NCBI GenBank assembly: GCA_963580455.1
Contig: OY756963.1
Location: 25,563,555-25,627,554 of the forward strand
DNA length: 64,000 nt
Source: Euonymus europaeus
Taxonomy: Eukaryota > Streptophyta > Magnoliopsida > Celastrales > Celastraceae
Reading direction: 5' to 3'
This document shows, piece after piece, positions 1-12,450 of this stretch. The translations under genes were made by a program, and so were the position numbers. The notes below the pieces were generated by a model that was not told the DNA's origin, searched no databases, and saw only the letters and a program-made list of their open reading frames with translations. How positions within the stretch are numbered: position 1 is the stretch's first letter; each line of letters starts with the position of its first letter.

Positions 1-53
1 CTCTATTTTAGTAACTTAGTATCTTCAATCTGGGCTTCGTGGAATGAACACAA

Positions 54-243
54 TGGGCCATCCAATCTGCGCTAGAAACCAATGGGCCACTTACTCCCCA
101 CCTACTATCTGTAGACTGTAGTTGGGCATTTTGAACAAAAAGTCTCAGGATAAGCCGAGTAATTAAATAGGGGCCCATTTTGTAAGACCCATTTGGAGCC
201 CATTGAGTCTCATATATAACAGTAGGGGTTCTAATTAGGGTTT
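54..243 (+). promoter_or_regulatory. RPS11 promoter: Site II elements, TATA-like box, telo-box
   Basis: TGGGCC occurs at 54-59 and 83-88, and its complement GGCCCA at 172-177. A TATATA stretch lies at 213-218 and TTAGGGTTT (telo-box) at 235-243, followed by a short TCTG repeat in the presumed 5' leader. Site II plus telo-box is the usual combination in plant ribosomal-protein and other growth-linked promoters, where TCP and telo-box-binding factors act. This fits the ribosomal gene immediately downstream. The motifs are seen directly; their activity is inferred. Confidence 0.75.
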
Positions 244-309
244 CTGTCTGTCTGTCTGTCTGTCTTTGTGGTTTGTAATCCTATTGTCCTTGGCGCTGAA
301 TTTTCAACC

Positions 310-2390
<2,081 letters not shown>

Positions 2391-3902
2391 AGGGTTTAAT
2401 TCAAATGTAGTCTGTATTAGTATTGGTGCCTAAATTTTGTTCTTTACAATTAGGACATTTGATCCTTTATTTTCATGCCCTTTTCATTAATTCAAAAAAA
2501 TTGTGAGCTCATCATTTTGTTGTGCTATGCTAATATTGATCCTGGCTTGCTAATCTTTAGGGTTTGAATTCCTTACTGTGATGCTGTAGAGTTGTCTGGA
2601 TCTATCTGTTGAGTTCGTCTTGTGTTTTTTAAATGATTTCTGATAGTATTTGAGTGGGAGCCTCTGTTCTATGTTGAGCGACGGGAGATTATTTGTCTCT
2701 TTGTTTCTATGAACAGATGAGGTATAGCAAATAAAATGGCCAAGATATCGTTTCAGTCGTCATTTTTCCTTGATTGACGATTCGATTGTTGCTTGTCCAC
2801 ATTTATTTTATATTTTGTATGCATTGAGCTTAATCTTCAACAGCAGTAATTTTATCCCCGGTGCTCTTTTTTTTTTGTTCTAAAACAGTAAAACCTGATG
2901 TGATTCCCTCGTTTAACATGAATGGATACAAATCGAATATTTTGAAATATTGCTTTTTCTTTTATTTCCCATATATTTATAAATTTTAATATTATATATA
3001 AATTTTAATTTTATGCTGCATGTCTCGTGGCATTGAACTTTATGTTCTGTTTCTTTAGTCTTGAAACGACTGCATCTACCTTAGGTTTCTTATAATACAA
3101 TAGAGACACAAAATGAGCAACATATTGTTAGTTTTGACGTTACTTGCAACATATTGGACGGAAGGCTACAGCTCATGAAGAGGAGTTTAATCGCAAGATG
3201 GGCTTGAAGATCATTAACATGGGTCCAATTTCAATTTTAATAGCAGCCCAAAATTAACATTTGAGACTCGGCGTCACGATTGTGTACCGTTATTCTTCTC
3301 ACAGAGCTATTGCCGGAAAGTGATTCACGCAGTCCCCTCTCTCTCTCTCGCCGTCGCCGATTTCCACGGAATGTTGATCTGTCAATACTTCCTGAAGTCA
3401 TTCATCAGAGAGGTCTGTCGGAAACCATTAAAGGTGATTTGAACAAATAATAGTATGGATCTCTACAACTGTGGGAATTCTTAAGATCTTAGGGTTGCAT
3501 TCGAAAAGAAGGATGTGCAGGTCCATTCTTGAGATTAAGTGCTGTAGTTTCGTATATTGAAGTGATGATCCTCCATTGATTGTTTCCTTTTGCTTTTTAG
3601 TTTTCTGTCTTTACTTTTCATGATAGGAATGCATCACCTTACGTTTCTTTTTCCAGATTTATCCTACTGTATCTTAATACTTTAGATGAATTATATTATC
3701 AAAATTATTTTATTTATTTATCTTTTTATGCTCTTTTGATTTTTACCAGGTTCACTCTTAAATTGAAGTGGGCTGTACAAAGATGTGGATACTTCCAGCC
3801 ACGAACTTTGCCTGGGTTTGTTGCTGGCTGAGATCTGATTTCATTTTGGAGGATCAATAACTCATTTCTTCTTCATTGGAGTCTCTCTCTTGCCTTGCTT
3901 CC
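2391..3902. other. Intergenic: RPS11 3' region and ALG8 5' leader
   Basis: There is no protein-coding gene here. The first part is T-rich and should contain the RPS11 3' UTR and polyadenylation signals. From about 3290 a CT-rich stretch (around 3338-3352) looks like the start of the ALG8 leader. A leader intron is possible, with AG acceptors near 3657 and 3750, but I cannot fix its limits without transcripts. Confidence 0.5.
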
Positions 3903-6557
3903 ATGGAAGGCCGTCATATTCAAAATCTTACCAAAAACTTAATCTCTGAGCCCCTCTGGTTCTATGGCTTAGCTTCATGCTTCAAACTCCTCCTGATTCC
4001 AGCATACCGAAGTACAGACTTCGAGGTCCATCGTCACTGGCTTGCTACAACTTACTCTCTTCCTCTGTCCCGCTGGTACCTTGATGAGACAAGTCCGTGG
4101 ACTCTTGATTACCCCCCTTTCTTTGCCTACTTTGAATACCTTCTCTCCCTATTTGCACACTTACTCGACCATCAAATAGTAGATCTTCACGAAGGCCACA
4201 ACTATGCTTCAAATACAGTCATTTATTTCCAAAGAATCAGTGTAATTTTTTGTGATCTGGTTCTTCTGCTTGGAGCTTATCGATTGATAAGAAATTTGGA
4301 ACCTACAAAGCGACACTTAATCTGGGTTTTGCTCATGTGGTCGCCAGGGTTAGTGATTGTGGACCACATACATTTCCAGTATAATGGTTTTCTTTTGGGG
4401 ATCTTGCTGTTGTCTGTTTCATATTTGAAGGAAGGGAAAGACTTGATGGGCGGTTTTCTGTTTGCCGTTCTGTTGTGTTTTAAGCATTTGTTTGCCGTGG
4501 CTGCACCAGTTTATTTTGTGTACTTGTTGAGGCATTATTGTTGGGGTCGTAGGATGGTGAGTAGCTTTGGGCGGCTTTCAGTTATGGGTGCAGTGGTTGT
4601 GGTAGTTTTCGCAGCTGCTTATGGTCCATTTGTTTATTATGGACAGGTAATTTTGAGAGACTGGTTTGAACTCTTATCCGACTTAAATTTTCCCATCCCC
4701 AACCACTTCTTGTGTTTGAATCAGATGGCGTTCTGTTAACAGCCTTATAGTTTTATCATAATTTTTATTCATATTCGTTAACTAAACTTTGAAAACCATA
4801 TGTTATTCTTTGTATAGCCTACGTCTAATTTGCTGGCCATTTAATTTTTGACAGATGCAAGAAGTCATTCGCCGCATGTTTCCTTTTGGTAGAGGACTTT
4901 GCCATGCGTACTGGGCTCCAAATTTTTGGGTTTTCTATATTGTTTTGGACAAAGTTCTTGCATTATTGCTCAGGAAGTTAGGGTTTTATATACAGGCGCC
5001 TGCAGCTTCATTCACTGGTGGGCTAGTAGGGGATTTTTCTCCTTTCGCGGTACTCCCGGAGGTAATTCTAATCACCAAGTTAACTAATGTGAAGAAAATT
5101 TGATAACATCAAACTTGGCACAATAGATTGAGAAGCAGATTATAGCATGCAAGCTGTTACACTTTTCTTTCTTTTGGTTCACATGATACTCTTTTACATT
5201 TTTTATTTATTAATAGCTTAATTTTGAATTAACGTAATGGCAGGTCACCCCATTGACTACATTCATAATGGTTCTGTTGGCCCTTTCTCCCTGTCTTTTT
5301 AAGTTATGGAGAGGTCCTCATCCAGGAATGATTCCTAGATGTGTGTCATATGCTTACACATGTGGCTTTTTATTTGGGTGGCATGTTCATGAGAAGGCAT
5401 CTCTACACTTTGTGATTCCACTTGCCATTGTTTCTGGTGATAGTTTGAAGGATGCAAGACATTATTTCATACTATCAGTTGGTATGCTTTTTTATATAAA
5501 AAAGAGTTTATTCTGTTTCGGCATATAACTAGTATGTTTTTTTTTACCCCACCATAGGCTTTCCTTGCTTTGTAGTTTAATTGCAGCTGTTTTAGTCTCT
5601 TAAAAACAAGAGTGGTTTGAATTTCTATCTTTATTGTTCATTAGAGTAGCATAAGCCTTTTGAACCACACTGCTCAATGAGCACATTTAGACAGGATTGT
5701 TGAATTATGCTTGGTTGGTTCGTTTAGATTTAAACTTTGGAGATCTCATTTGTGCTCTAGAAAAGTAGGAACTAGCATCATTCACATCTCTTGCAATAAT
5801 AGTCCTCGTTTGTAATTATAAGCAAACTTGCTATGCATAGAACTATAGAAGTGTCGTGATGCCTTTGCTAGTGTGAAAGTCCCAAAATATCTTGAAACCA
5901 ATATAATTATTCCACCATTCAGTAAAGTGGAATGCACAGAATTAGCATAGGGAGCCCTGTATTCCGTTCCCCTTGTTCAGAAATTATTTATTTACAAGGG
6001 AAATTAATTGTGTTTCCTTATGATGGGAACGGTGCATCATAGTTTTGTAAATACAGCATTATCCATGAAGTTTTTCTAATATGCAGAGATGACAATCAAG
6101 CATCCTGTTTACTCATTAACGTGGGGTTTCTTTTGGTGATCTGTCTGCAGTTTCGTGTTACTCCCTTTTCCCATTGCTGTTTGAACCTCAAGAATATTCA
6201 GTGAAGGTGCTCTTGCTGCTTATACATTCCATTCTAATGTGGTTATGCTTTTCTGCACAATTCAGTGTTGAAGCTGATGGTAAACTTAAAGTGCCAGCAA
6301 AAGAACATGTTGATGAATTGGAATTTAAGGGACGTTCTGATACTCACAGTGATAAAGGAGGGTTTGGTATTGGATGGATTGGAAACAGTTATTTGCTTGG
6401 CCTTTTGGTTGTTGAGTTATGGGGTCAGTTTTTGCAACCTTACCTTCTTGGTGATAAGCTTCCCTTCCTACCTCTCGTCATGACTTCTGTATATTGTGCA
6501 TTTGGGATGGTGTACTCTTGGATTTGGCAGCTAACCAGGATCTTGAATTTCCCCTGA
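3903..6557 (+). CDS. ALG8: Dolichyl-P-Glc:Glc1Man9GlcNAc2-PP-dolichol alpha-1,3-glucosyltransferase (ALG8-type, GT57)
   Basis: Four exons: 3903-4646, 4855-5061, 5244-5481 and 6151-6557, giving 531 aa. This multispanning ER enzyme adds the second glucose to the lipid-linked N-glycan precursor, using dolichyl-phosphate glucose on the lumenal side. Family features are the N-terminal STDFEVHRHWLA (37-48), WTLDYPPFFAYFEYLLS (66-82), HIHFQYNGFLLG, WAPNFWVFY and WHVHEKASLHFVIPLAI. Many hydrophobic segments follow one another along the chain. The ATG at 3903 is used because the longer frame upstream has no ATG, only a TTG at 3876. All junctions keep frame with GT-AG introns. ALG6 is the close relative, but the HFQYNG and HVHEKA context fits ALG8 better. 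Nothing looks broken. Confidence 0.9.
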
Positions 6558-7853
6558 TTTTTATCATGGTAGGTGACTCTTGAATAAGTTTTTTAGTTCT
6601 TAAATGATTGAGCAACTTTGATACTATCCCGTTCCATGTTGTATGAGCAGTGCATTGATAAATCCTTGATACATAACCCACCAGTTGTTTGTTGTGTTTT
6701 TCTTCTGGAATTCGTATTGGGATTTTTACTTTTAGTCTCCAGCTTTTGAAGAGTAAATGCCTACAAGCTTGTTTTACACCCCGTTATGGGGACAAAGTGT
6801 TGCCCTATATATGCAAACACTTTGCTGCAAAAAATCATCCCTGGCTGGTACCCATTATGAGCAAAATCTATCTTTTAGGCCTGACCCTGTTCACCTGTTG
6901 ACATTTTTAAGCACATTGGTTGTAATTTTTTAATTTATTGTCCCATTTGTATCTCTACTGGAGTATTTAACTCCAATCAGAGCATGCCTCACGAATAATG
7001 TTCCATTAATGATTCTTTTCCCTTCTTTGACAGTTTGAATTACAATGAGATAACTTCTACGATAGATGCATTGGAACTTCTATGGAGCACATTTGTTCCC
7101 AGCCTTAGTGGATTCGTTTCCTATATGATATATAGATAAGGAATTTTATATGCAACTTAAATTGCAACTAGATAAACATATTGTTGAAAAATATATAAAT
7201 AAACAAAGAAAATACCAAAAATGAAAGATCCTCCGCTGACTGAGTTTTGGCAATTACATTTGTTGAGGCCTTGCATGTAAAGCATCTATTTTTTATTTTT
7301 TTTTTTAATATGAAGAAGCCATTCAATTTAGAAGCAATTCCTTTGCCATGTTATTGTACTTTCTTTTATTTGGTTTTCAGAAGAATGCAATCGCCTTATG
7401 GTTTTTTTTTCCTACCATTGGTATGCTATTGACTCCAACTGCCTCCTTTTTTCTCCAGCTCATTTTATATATGACCTACATGATGACTTTAAAGGAGCTA
7501 CGTAGATAAACATCAATACATCATTGTCAAACTTCATGTTGCAGGAACAAAGTCAATTCTTTTGTAATTTTCAGCTAGGGATCATATTGCATAGCGATGT
7601 AGTAAATAAAGACCCGTCTTTTGGTATGGAGTCATTATTATAAAACTGGAAAAATAAGCAAAGATGTGTTTCCACTCTCTGATACTCTACAGAAATGAAT
7701 TAAAAGTGCCAAGTAATAATTGTTACAGTGTATCTTCTAACAATGATTTTTATCCGGAAAATTCATTGTTATTTATTTAGACACACTTATTATTTAATTG
7801 AAATTTGCTGTAAACAAACCCAGAAAATTAAACCCATTTCATTTTGCTTCAAG
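6558..7853. other. Intergenic, no gene seen
   Basis: This AT-rich stretch contains the ALG8 3' UTR and then unremarkable sequence up to the hAT-type MITE. Only short chance reading frames are present, none with a recognisable family or splice context. Confidence 0.6.
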
Positions 7854-7861
7854 ATTGCAGG

Positions 7862-8621
7862 CATGGTTGTCAAGATCCCGATCTTGATAGTAAGATCATA
7901 CGATCTTACGATGTTAGATGAAGAAAACGATTCAAATAGGTTCAAGATCCTATATTTTGTAAGATATGACGATTTTAGGTACAAGATCGTTCGATTTCAC
8001 TTATTTTATCGATTTTATCGATTTACCGATTTACAAAATGAATATGAAATTTCATCTCTCAACCCACAAATTCGTAGATATTGAAGTGAAAGGAAAGAAG
8101 CGAAATACGGCTCTGGTATAGGGTGGCCGACATTGATAGATTGAGATTGAGTTTGAGACAGAGAGTGTGGTAGGGTCGAGAAAGATTAAAAATAGTTTCG
8201 ATTGATGACAGACAAAAAAGAAGAGGCTTGAAGCTTGAAGCTTGAAGCTTGAAGCTTGAAAAGGGATGAGCGAGACACGATGAGAGGATTGAAGAAAAAG
8301 ATAAAAGAAAAAACATTTTAGGTTTAGGCCTAATTTGGATAAATTGTGTTTAGATGTTTGGGGGAAATTAGGACCCAATGGACTATTGTATTAAGCAAAT
8401 TTTAGTTGGGCCCAATATTTATTTACCTTTTTGCATTTATGCATAATTTTAATGGGACATCCAATGGAAGAATCCTAATTTATTTGTATTTTTATACTAT
8501 ATCTCTACATATATATTATTTTATATTTATTTTTTAAATTTTGTAAAATCTTACGATTTTACGATTCGATCTTATTGACCCTCCATCGATCTTAGGTAAG
8601 ATCTCGATTTTGACAACCTTG
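7862..8621. mobile_element. hAT-type MITE, 760 bp, with 8-bp target-site duplication
   Basis: ATTGCAGG occurs immediately outside both ends (7854-7861 and 8622-8629), a perfect 8-bp target duplication as made by hAT transposases. The termini CATGGTTGTCAAGATC and the complement of the right end, CAAGGTTGTCAAAATC, are imperfect terminal inverted repeats of the hAT type. Subterminal regions repeat ATCTTACGAT/GATCTTA-like words in both orientations, as expected for transposase binding sites. The centre has five tandem GCTTGAA units (8226-8260). No transposase frame is present, so the element is non-autonomous. It ends 29 bp from the 3' end of the sulfotransferase pseudogene. Confidence 0.88.
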
Positions 8622-8650
8622 ATTGCAGGTCTCAAGTTTGATCATCAAGA

Positions 8651-9583
8651 TCAAGGCCAGATCTTTCCAGTTAGTTTCTTGCGCATAACTTGATCAAGGG
8701 ACTCACTCATCTCGGCAGTGAAGTGGTTTTTCCAGTCCCCAACCACACCAAGCCTGAAAAAGGTGTTATTGGGCATCTTTCGAATGATATCAGTAACACC
8801 GGTCTTGTTCACCTCCAAGTTCTTAAGCCTCTCTATGCTGCACCTCCATATTACGCTATCAATGTCCTCTTCCTTGGCGAATGGCTTTCCGAGGAACGCT
8901 GCGAGCCTTTCCACCTGTTCTTTAGGATCTCTTTTCAGGGCTTCGTACTTCAGTACGAGTACCTTGTCTTGTCTGGGCGATTCAAGCTCTCTGTCCAGTA
9001 CTGCAAGGCATGATCAAAGAATGGACCATACATGTGAAGTCCCTTACAGAAACTCTCAAATGCTCCCTCAAAAGGAATTCCAGATTCGTTGGGTATCTTT
9101 GCTTTGTTGAGGAAGTCCCACAGACAAAAACGTATCTTTTGGGTTTTGGACTAGGTAGACTATCTTGCAGTTCGAGTTCTTTACCGAATCTGGCAAAGCT
9201 CCGTGAGGGAAATGAGTATGAAAGAGTCTAGGAGACGATGTACCTGCAATATCAGGATTTGGATTGAAATATATTTCTTCCAGACTCTTCAAAGAAGCCT
9301 GAGGATTTGCCTTTTCCAAAGGGTCCTCCTCTCCTTCTTTGAGGCTCTGTGACTTCATGATGCAAAGAACCAAGGCCTTGAGCCACGCTGTGCCGGTTTT
9401 CATGGAGGTCGTCAAGATAACATCATCATCCAGTGCTTCGAACTTGGATTTGATTGCCATTCCACATTTGATCAGTGTCTGGGTGTACCCAAATCCTTCC
9501 AACTCATAGAGATTAATCGCCCCGGCGAATGATTCTTGGGGAAGAAGTTCAAGTTTAGCCTTGAAGGACTCAACTGAATCCAT
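8651..9583 (-). pseudogene. Cytosolic sulfotransferase (flavonol/steroid SOT family) pseudogene
   Basis: On the reverse strand, ATG at 9583 opens a plant soluble sulfotransferase, a family that transfers sulfate from PAPS to hydroxylated small molecules. The first 145 codons contain the PAPS-binding loop TSMKTGTAWLKAL, FHTHFPHG with the catalytic histidine, and the 3'-phosphate region. The last 87 codons contain GDWKNHFT and end KLTGKIWP. Two frameshifts separate these parts: near 9121-9126 (best explained by loss of CT before the Trp codon of WDF) and at 8963-8972, where CTTGT is duplicated (ACAAGACAAG on the coding strand). The expected RNPKDTF reads QNPKDTF, so the PAPS-contacting arginine is also lost. 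Repaired length would be near 310 aa, normal for the intronless family. Sequencing error could explain one shift, but hardly both plus the Arg loss. Confidence 0.85.
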
Positions 9584-9737
9584 AGAAACCGTTATTTGAA
9601 GATTTGAAGTATAGGTCGCTAAAAGTTTTTGTATGGTTTAGTGAAGAGAAGCCATGTCCATGATTATATGTAGGAGGTGTGTGTCATGCATTTGTGAGGG
9701 CCTTAGCCAGTCTGGTATGCTTAAGGCATATTTTTTA

Positions 9738-10036
9738 AACATTAGTTGTGGAGGCAGTGCCAGGGAATTGGATTTTTTTTTATTAGAGTTGATTGTTGAA
9801 TAAAAACACTTAATTCTAATTGGGTGAATGCTTCAATTTGGAGTGGGTATGCTCTCTGTGATTAACTTATGATTAATAATTGTTCATCGTTTTCTCCTAA
9901 TTAGCAAGTCATATTTGGGTTATTGCAGCAATCAAATAAAATGTTTGAAGGTGAAGTTAGATTTAAGTACAATGTTCATGAAGTGTAAGTCGTTTTCCAC
10001 AAAGGTTATCCTAAACATTCTGTATAATATTTTTTA
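9738..10036. repeat. Copy 1 of a 300-bp duplicated intergenic block
   Basis: Starts around TAAACATTAGTTGTGG and runs through GATTGTTGAATAAAAACACT, AATTAGCAAGTCATATTTGG and AAACATTCTGTATAATATTT. The same ordered landmarks recur, with small indels, at about 12129-12450. The similarity is by eye and clearly above chance. Copy 1 is followed by about 1.5 kb of unrelated DNA before the next shared block resumes at 11527. Confidence 0.75.
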
Positions 10037-10313
10037 ACTAGTGATAAATAAACCAGAGCTAAACAGTCTATACAAGAAAAACATACATTGTTAGCAGACA
10101 GTATCGACCAATGTTCTGAATCTTTCAATATTAAACGAATTAGTACCGATAAGGCCTTGATTGCTGCCAACAATAATACAACTGGCGGACAAACTATTAT
10201 TTCTAGTAAAAATATTAGTCAGTGAACAAAAATAATAGAAAGAGTAATGAGTGAGTTTTGACACGCCAAAACTTTAATTTGAATGCTGGCTGATGAAAGG
10301 GTAGCACTAAATG

Positions 10314-10395
10314 CACCCGAGCTTATTTTAAATCTCCATTTTCTAGGTTGTTGGCACCCAAGCTTATTTTAAATCCCCATTTTCTAGGTTTTTGG
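10314..10395. repeat. 41-bp direct tandem duplication (two units)
   Basis: The two units begin CACCCGAGCTTATTTTAAAT and CACCCAAGCTTATTTTAAAT and both run into CCCATTTTCTAGGT-like sequence. They differ at only a few positions. This is a simple local duplication. Confidence 0.8.
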
Positions 10396-11590
10396 GTTGA
10401 TCCATATGTGCCTTTTTTTTTGGGTTGATGATTCCTCTGACACACTAGTGGTTTTCCCGGCAATGATAACAAGTTAACATTTTTTTAATATATAATATAT
10501 ATGTCGATTACAAAACACTAATCAAAAGGTAAAGACTTTTTAACAATATTTTTACATATTTTATTAATTGATTCGGGGCTGAATTTAGCATTATTCCTAT
10601 TAATTTTTCTACTGAGTTTAGTTTTTTTTTTAAAATTTCTGAAGTAAAAATGTTAATTGTTATATATTTTGAATTGATATTGTTCTTTCAAAGGTGATAT
10701 CCTGCGCAAACAAAAAACATGAGCTAAAAAGACAGCCAAAATTGATATACGAGATCATATCAGTACTTATAAATAAACACTGCAACCTACGTAATCCACA
10801 TATCAGTAAAAAAAATAATTTAATTAAAAACAATGTAATTAAAAATGACTGAATAAAACCTATCGATGATAGATCTTGTTGGATAGATTTTTACTTGTTG
10901 ATTCTGGATATGTAAATTTTTTTCAAAATCTAATATGTATTTTAAGAGATAAAGTGTTGTAAAATCTCGTTTAAGAAAAAAAATGTGTTGTGAGTTTTCA
11001 AACAAGATATTTTATTTTTTAAAATTTTAATTTTTCATGTCATACACTTACAAAGCATGGCATGTAGACTTGGGTTAATATTAGGTTACAAAAACTTGGG
11101 TTATTTAGCCCTATCCAATTTGATTTTTGTTTTTTTTTCATTTCTTAAGATTATTTAATATCGATTTTTCAGTTATAGAATTCTAATATTCTAGAATATA
11201 AATACATATCAAATTATTTAGAAAAAGGAATTTGAATAGAATAAAAAAATAAAAAATAAAGAATATGAATGAATAGATTCTATCCTTTTTGTAGAATATG
11301 CATAATTTTTTGTAGCGAGTTCATATTATTTCATTATATTGTAACATCGTATTTTATTGTAAAACTTATCATGAAATATGATATTTCATTGTAAGTGTGC
11401 AATGAAATATAATATTATAATAAAAATGATATTACATTGAAATATTAATAATGAAATACGATGTTATAATAGAATGAATTATATGAGCTGTTTAGAGCTG
11501 GACGATATAACATTTTCTTTATTAAAATTTAGAAGAAGTTCATTTTAACAAAATAATATTTTTTTAATCAACTTGTAGGGCGCTCTTATA

Positions 11591-12034
11591 ACAGTATGTT
11601 TGGGAAGAAGGGAGGGGAGGAAAATTAAAATTTGAGGGGAAGAAAAATGAAGGAAATGAGAGGAAAAATTAATTTTAATTATTTTTATTTGGATGGTCAA
11701 AAAGTAAGAGAATGGAAAATGAAAAGTGTTTTTATTTTTATTTTTATTTTTATTTTTATTTTGTATGGTGACATTGATTTAAAATTACAATTTCAAACTT
11801 AATCTGTGGGACCCACCAATTATTTTATACAAAATCAATGGGGCCCACCAATTTTCTTCTCCCGACGCACATTTTCCCATCATTTCCGGGAGGAAAATAT
11901 TTTGGTGATCCCACCCCAATTTTTCACTCACTTTTTATGCTATAATCTTTTTCCCCCTTCTCAAACACCCCCACTTTTCATTTTACCTCCATTTTTGTCT
12001 CCCCTCACTTTCCATCCTCTCCCAAATATAGGCT
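11591..12034. mobile_element. Probable MITE, about 445 bp, inside a duplicated block
   Basis: The left end ACAGTATGTTTGGGAAG and the complement of the right end, AGCCTATATTTGGGAGAGG, form imperfect terminal inverted repeats. The flanks show TTATA on both sides. The paralogous block at about 12458-12620 has the same flanking sequence (CTTGTAGG then AAAGTGAG) without this segment, so it serves as an empty site. The interior has a TTTTA microsatellite (about 11730-11762) and no coding frame. Family assignment is uncertain. Confidence 0.65.
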
Positions 12035-12128
12035 TTATATAAAGTGAGATCTTGTACTAAACGGCTCTTCAGATTTTGGGCTTGGGCCTGATCCAAATAT
12101 TAAAATGGGCCAAGTGGCATTGGGCTTT

Positions 12129-12450
12129 AAAACATTAGTTGTGGCCGCATTGCCGGCGAATTGGAATTTTTTTTGGAGTTGATTGTTGAATAAAAACACT
12201 TAATTTTAATTGGGCCAAGTGACATTGGGCTCTGCGTGATTAACTTATGATTAATAATTGTTCTCCTAATTAGCAAATCATATTTGGGTTCTAGCAGCAA
12301 TCAAATAAAATTTGTTTGAAGGTGAAGTTAGATTTAAGTATAATGTTAATGTGGGTCAGAGTGATGATGGCTTTGGCCCAGAAAAAAAAAGAATGTGCAG
12401 AGTCAGTCGTCTTCTACAAATGTCATCCTAAACATTCTGTATAATATTTT
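12129..12450. repeat. Copy 2 of the 300-bp duplicated intergenic block
   Basis: Repeats the landmarks of the block at 9738 with substitutions and small indels, then continues directly into AGAAGAAGTCCATTTTAAC. In copy 1 that continuation lies 1.5 kb away, at 11527. The arrangement is a tandem duplication later split by insertions in the left unit. Confidence 0.75.

Noticed and set aside
3876..3902. N-terminal extension of ALG8 (nine extra codons)
   Set aside because: The frame opens at TTG, not ATG. The ATG at 3903 fits the family start.
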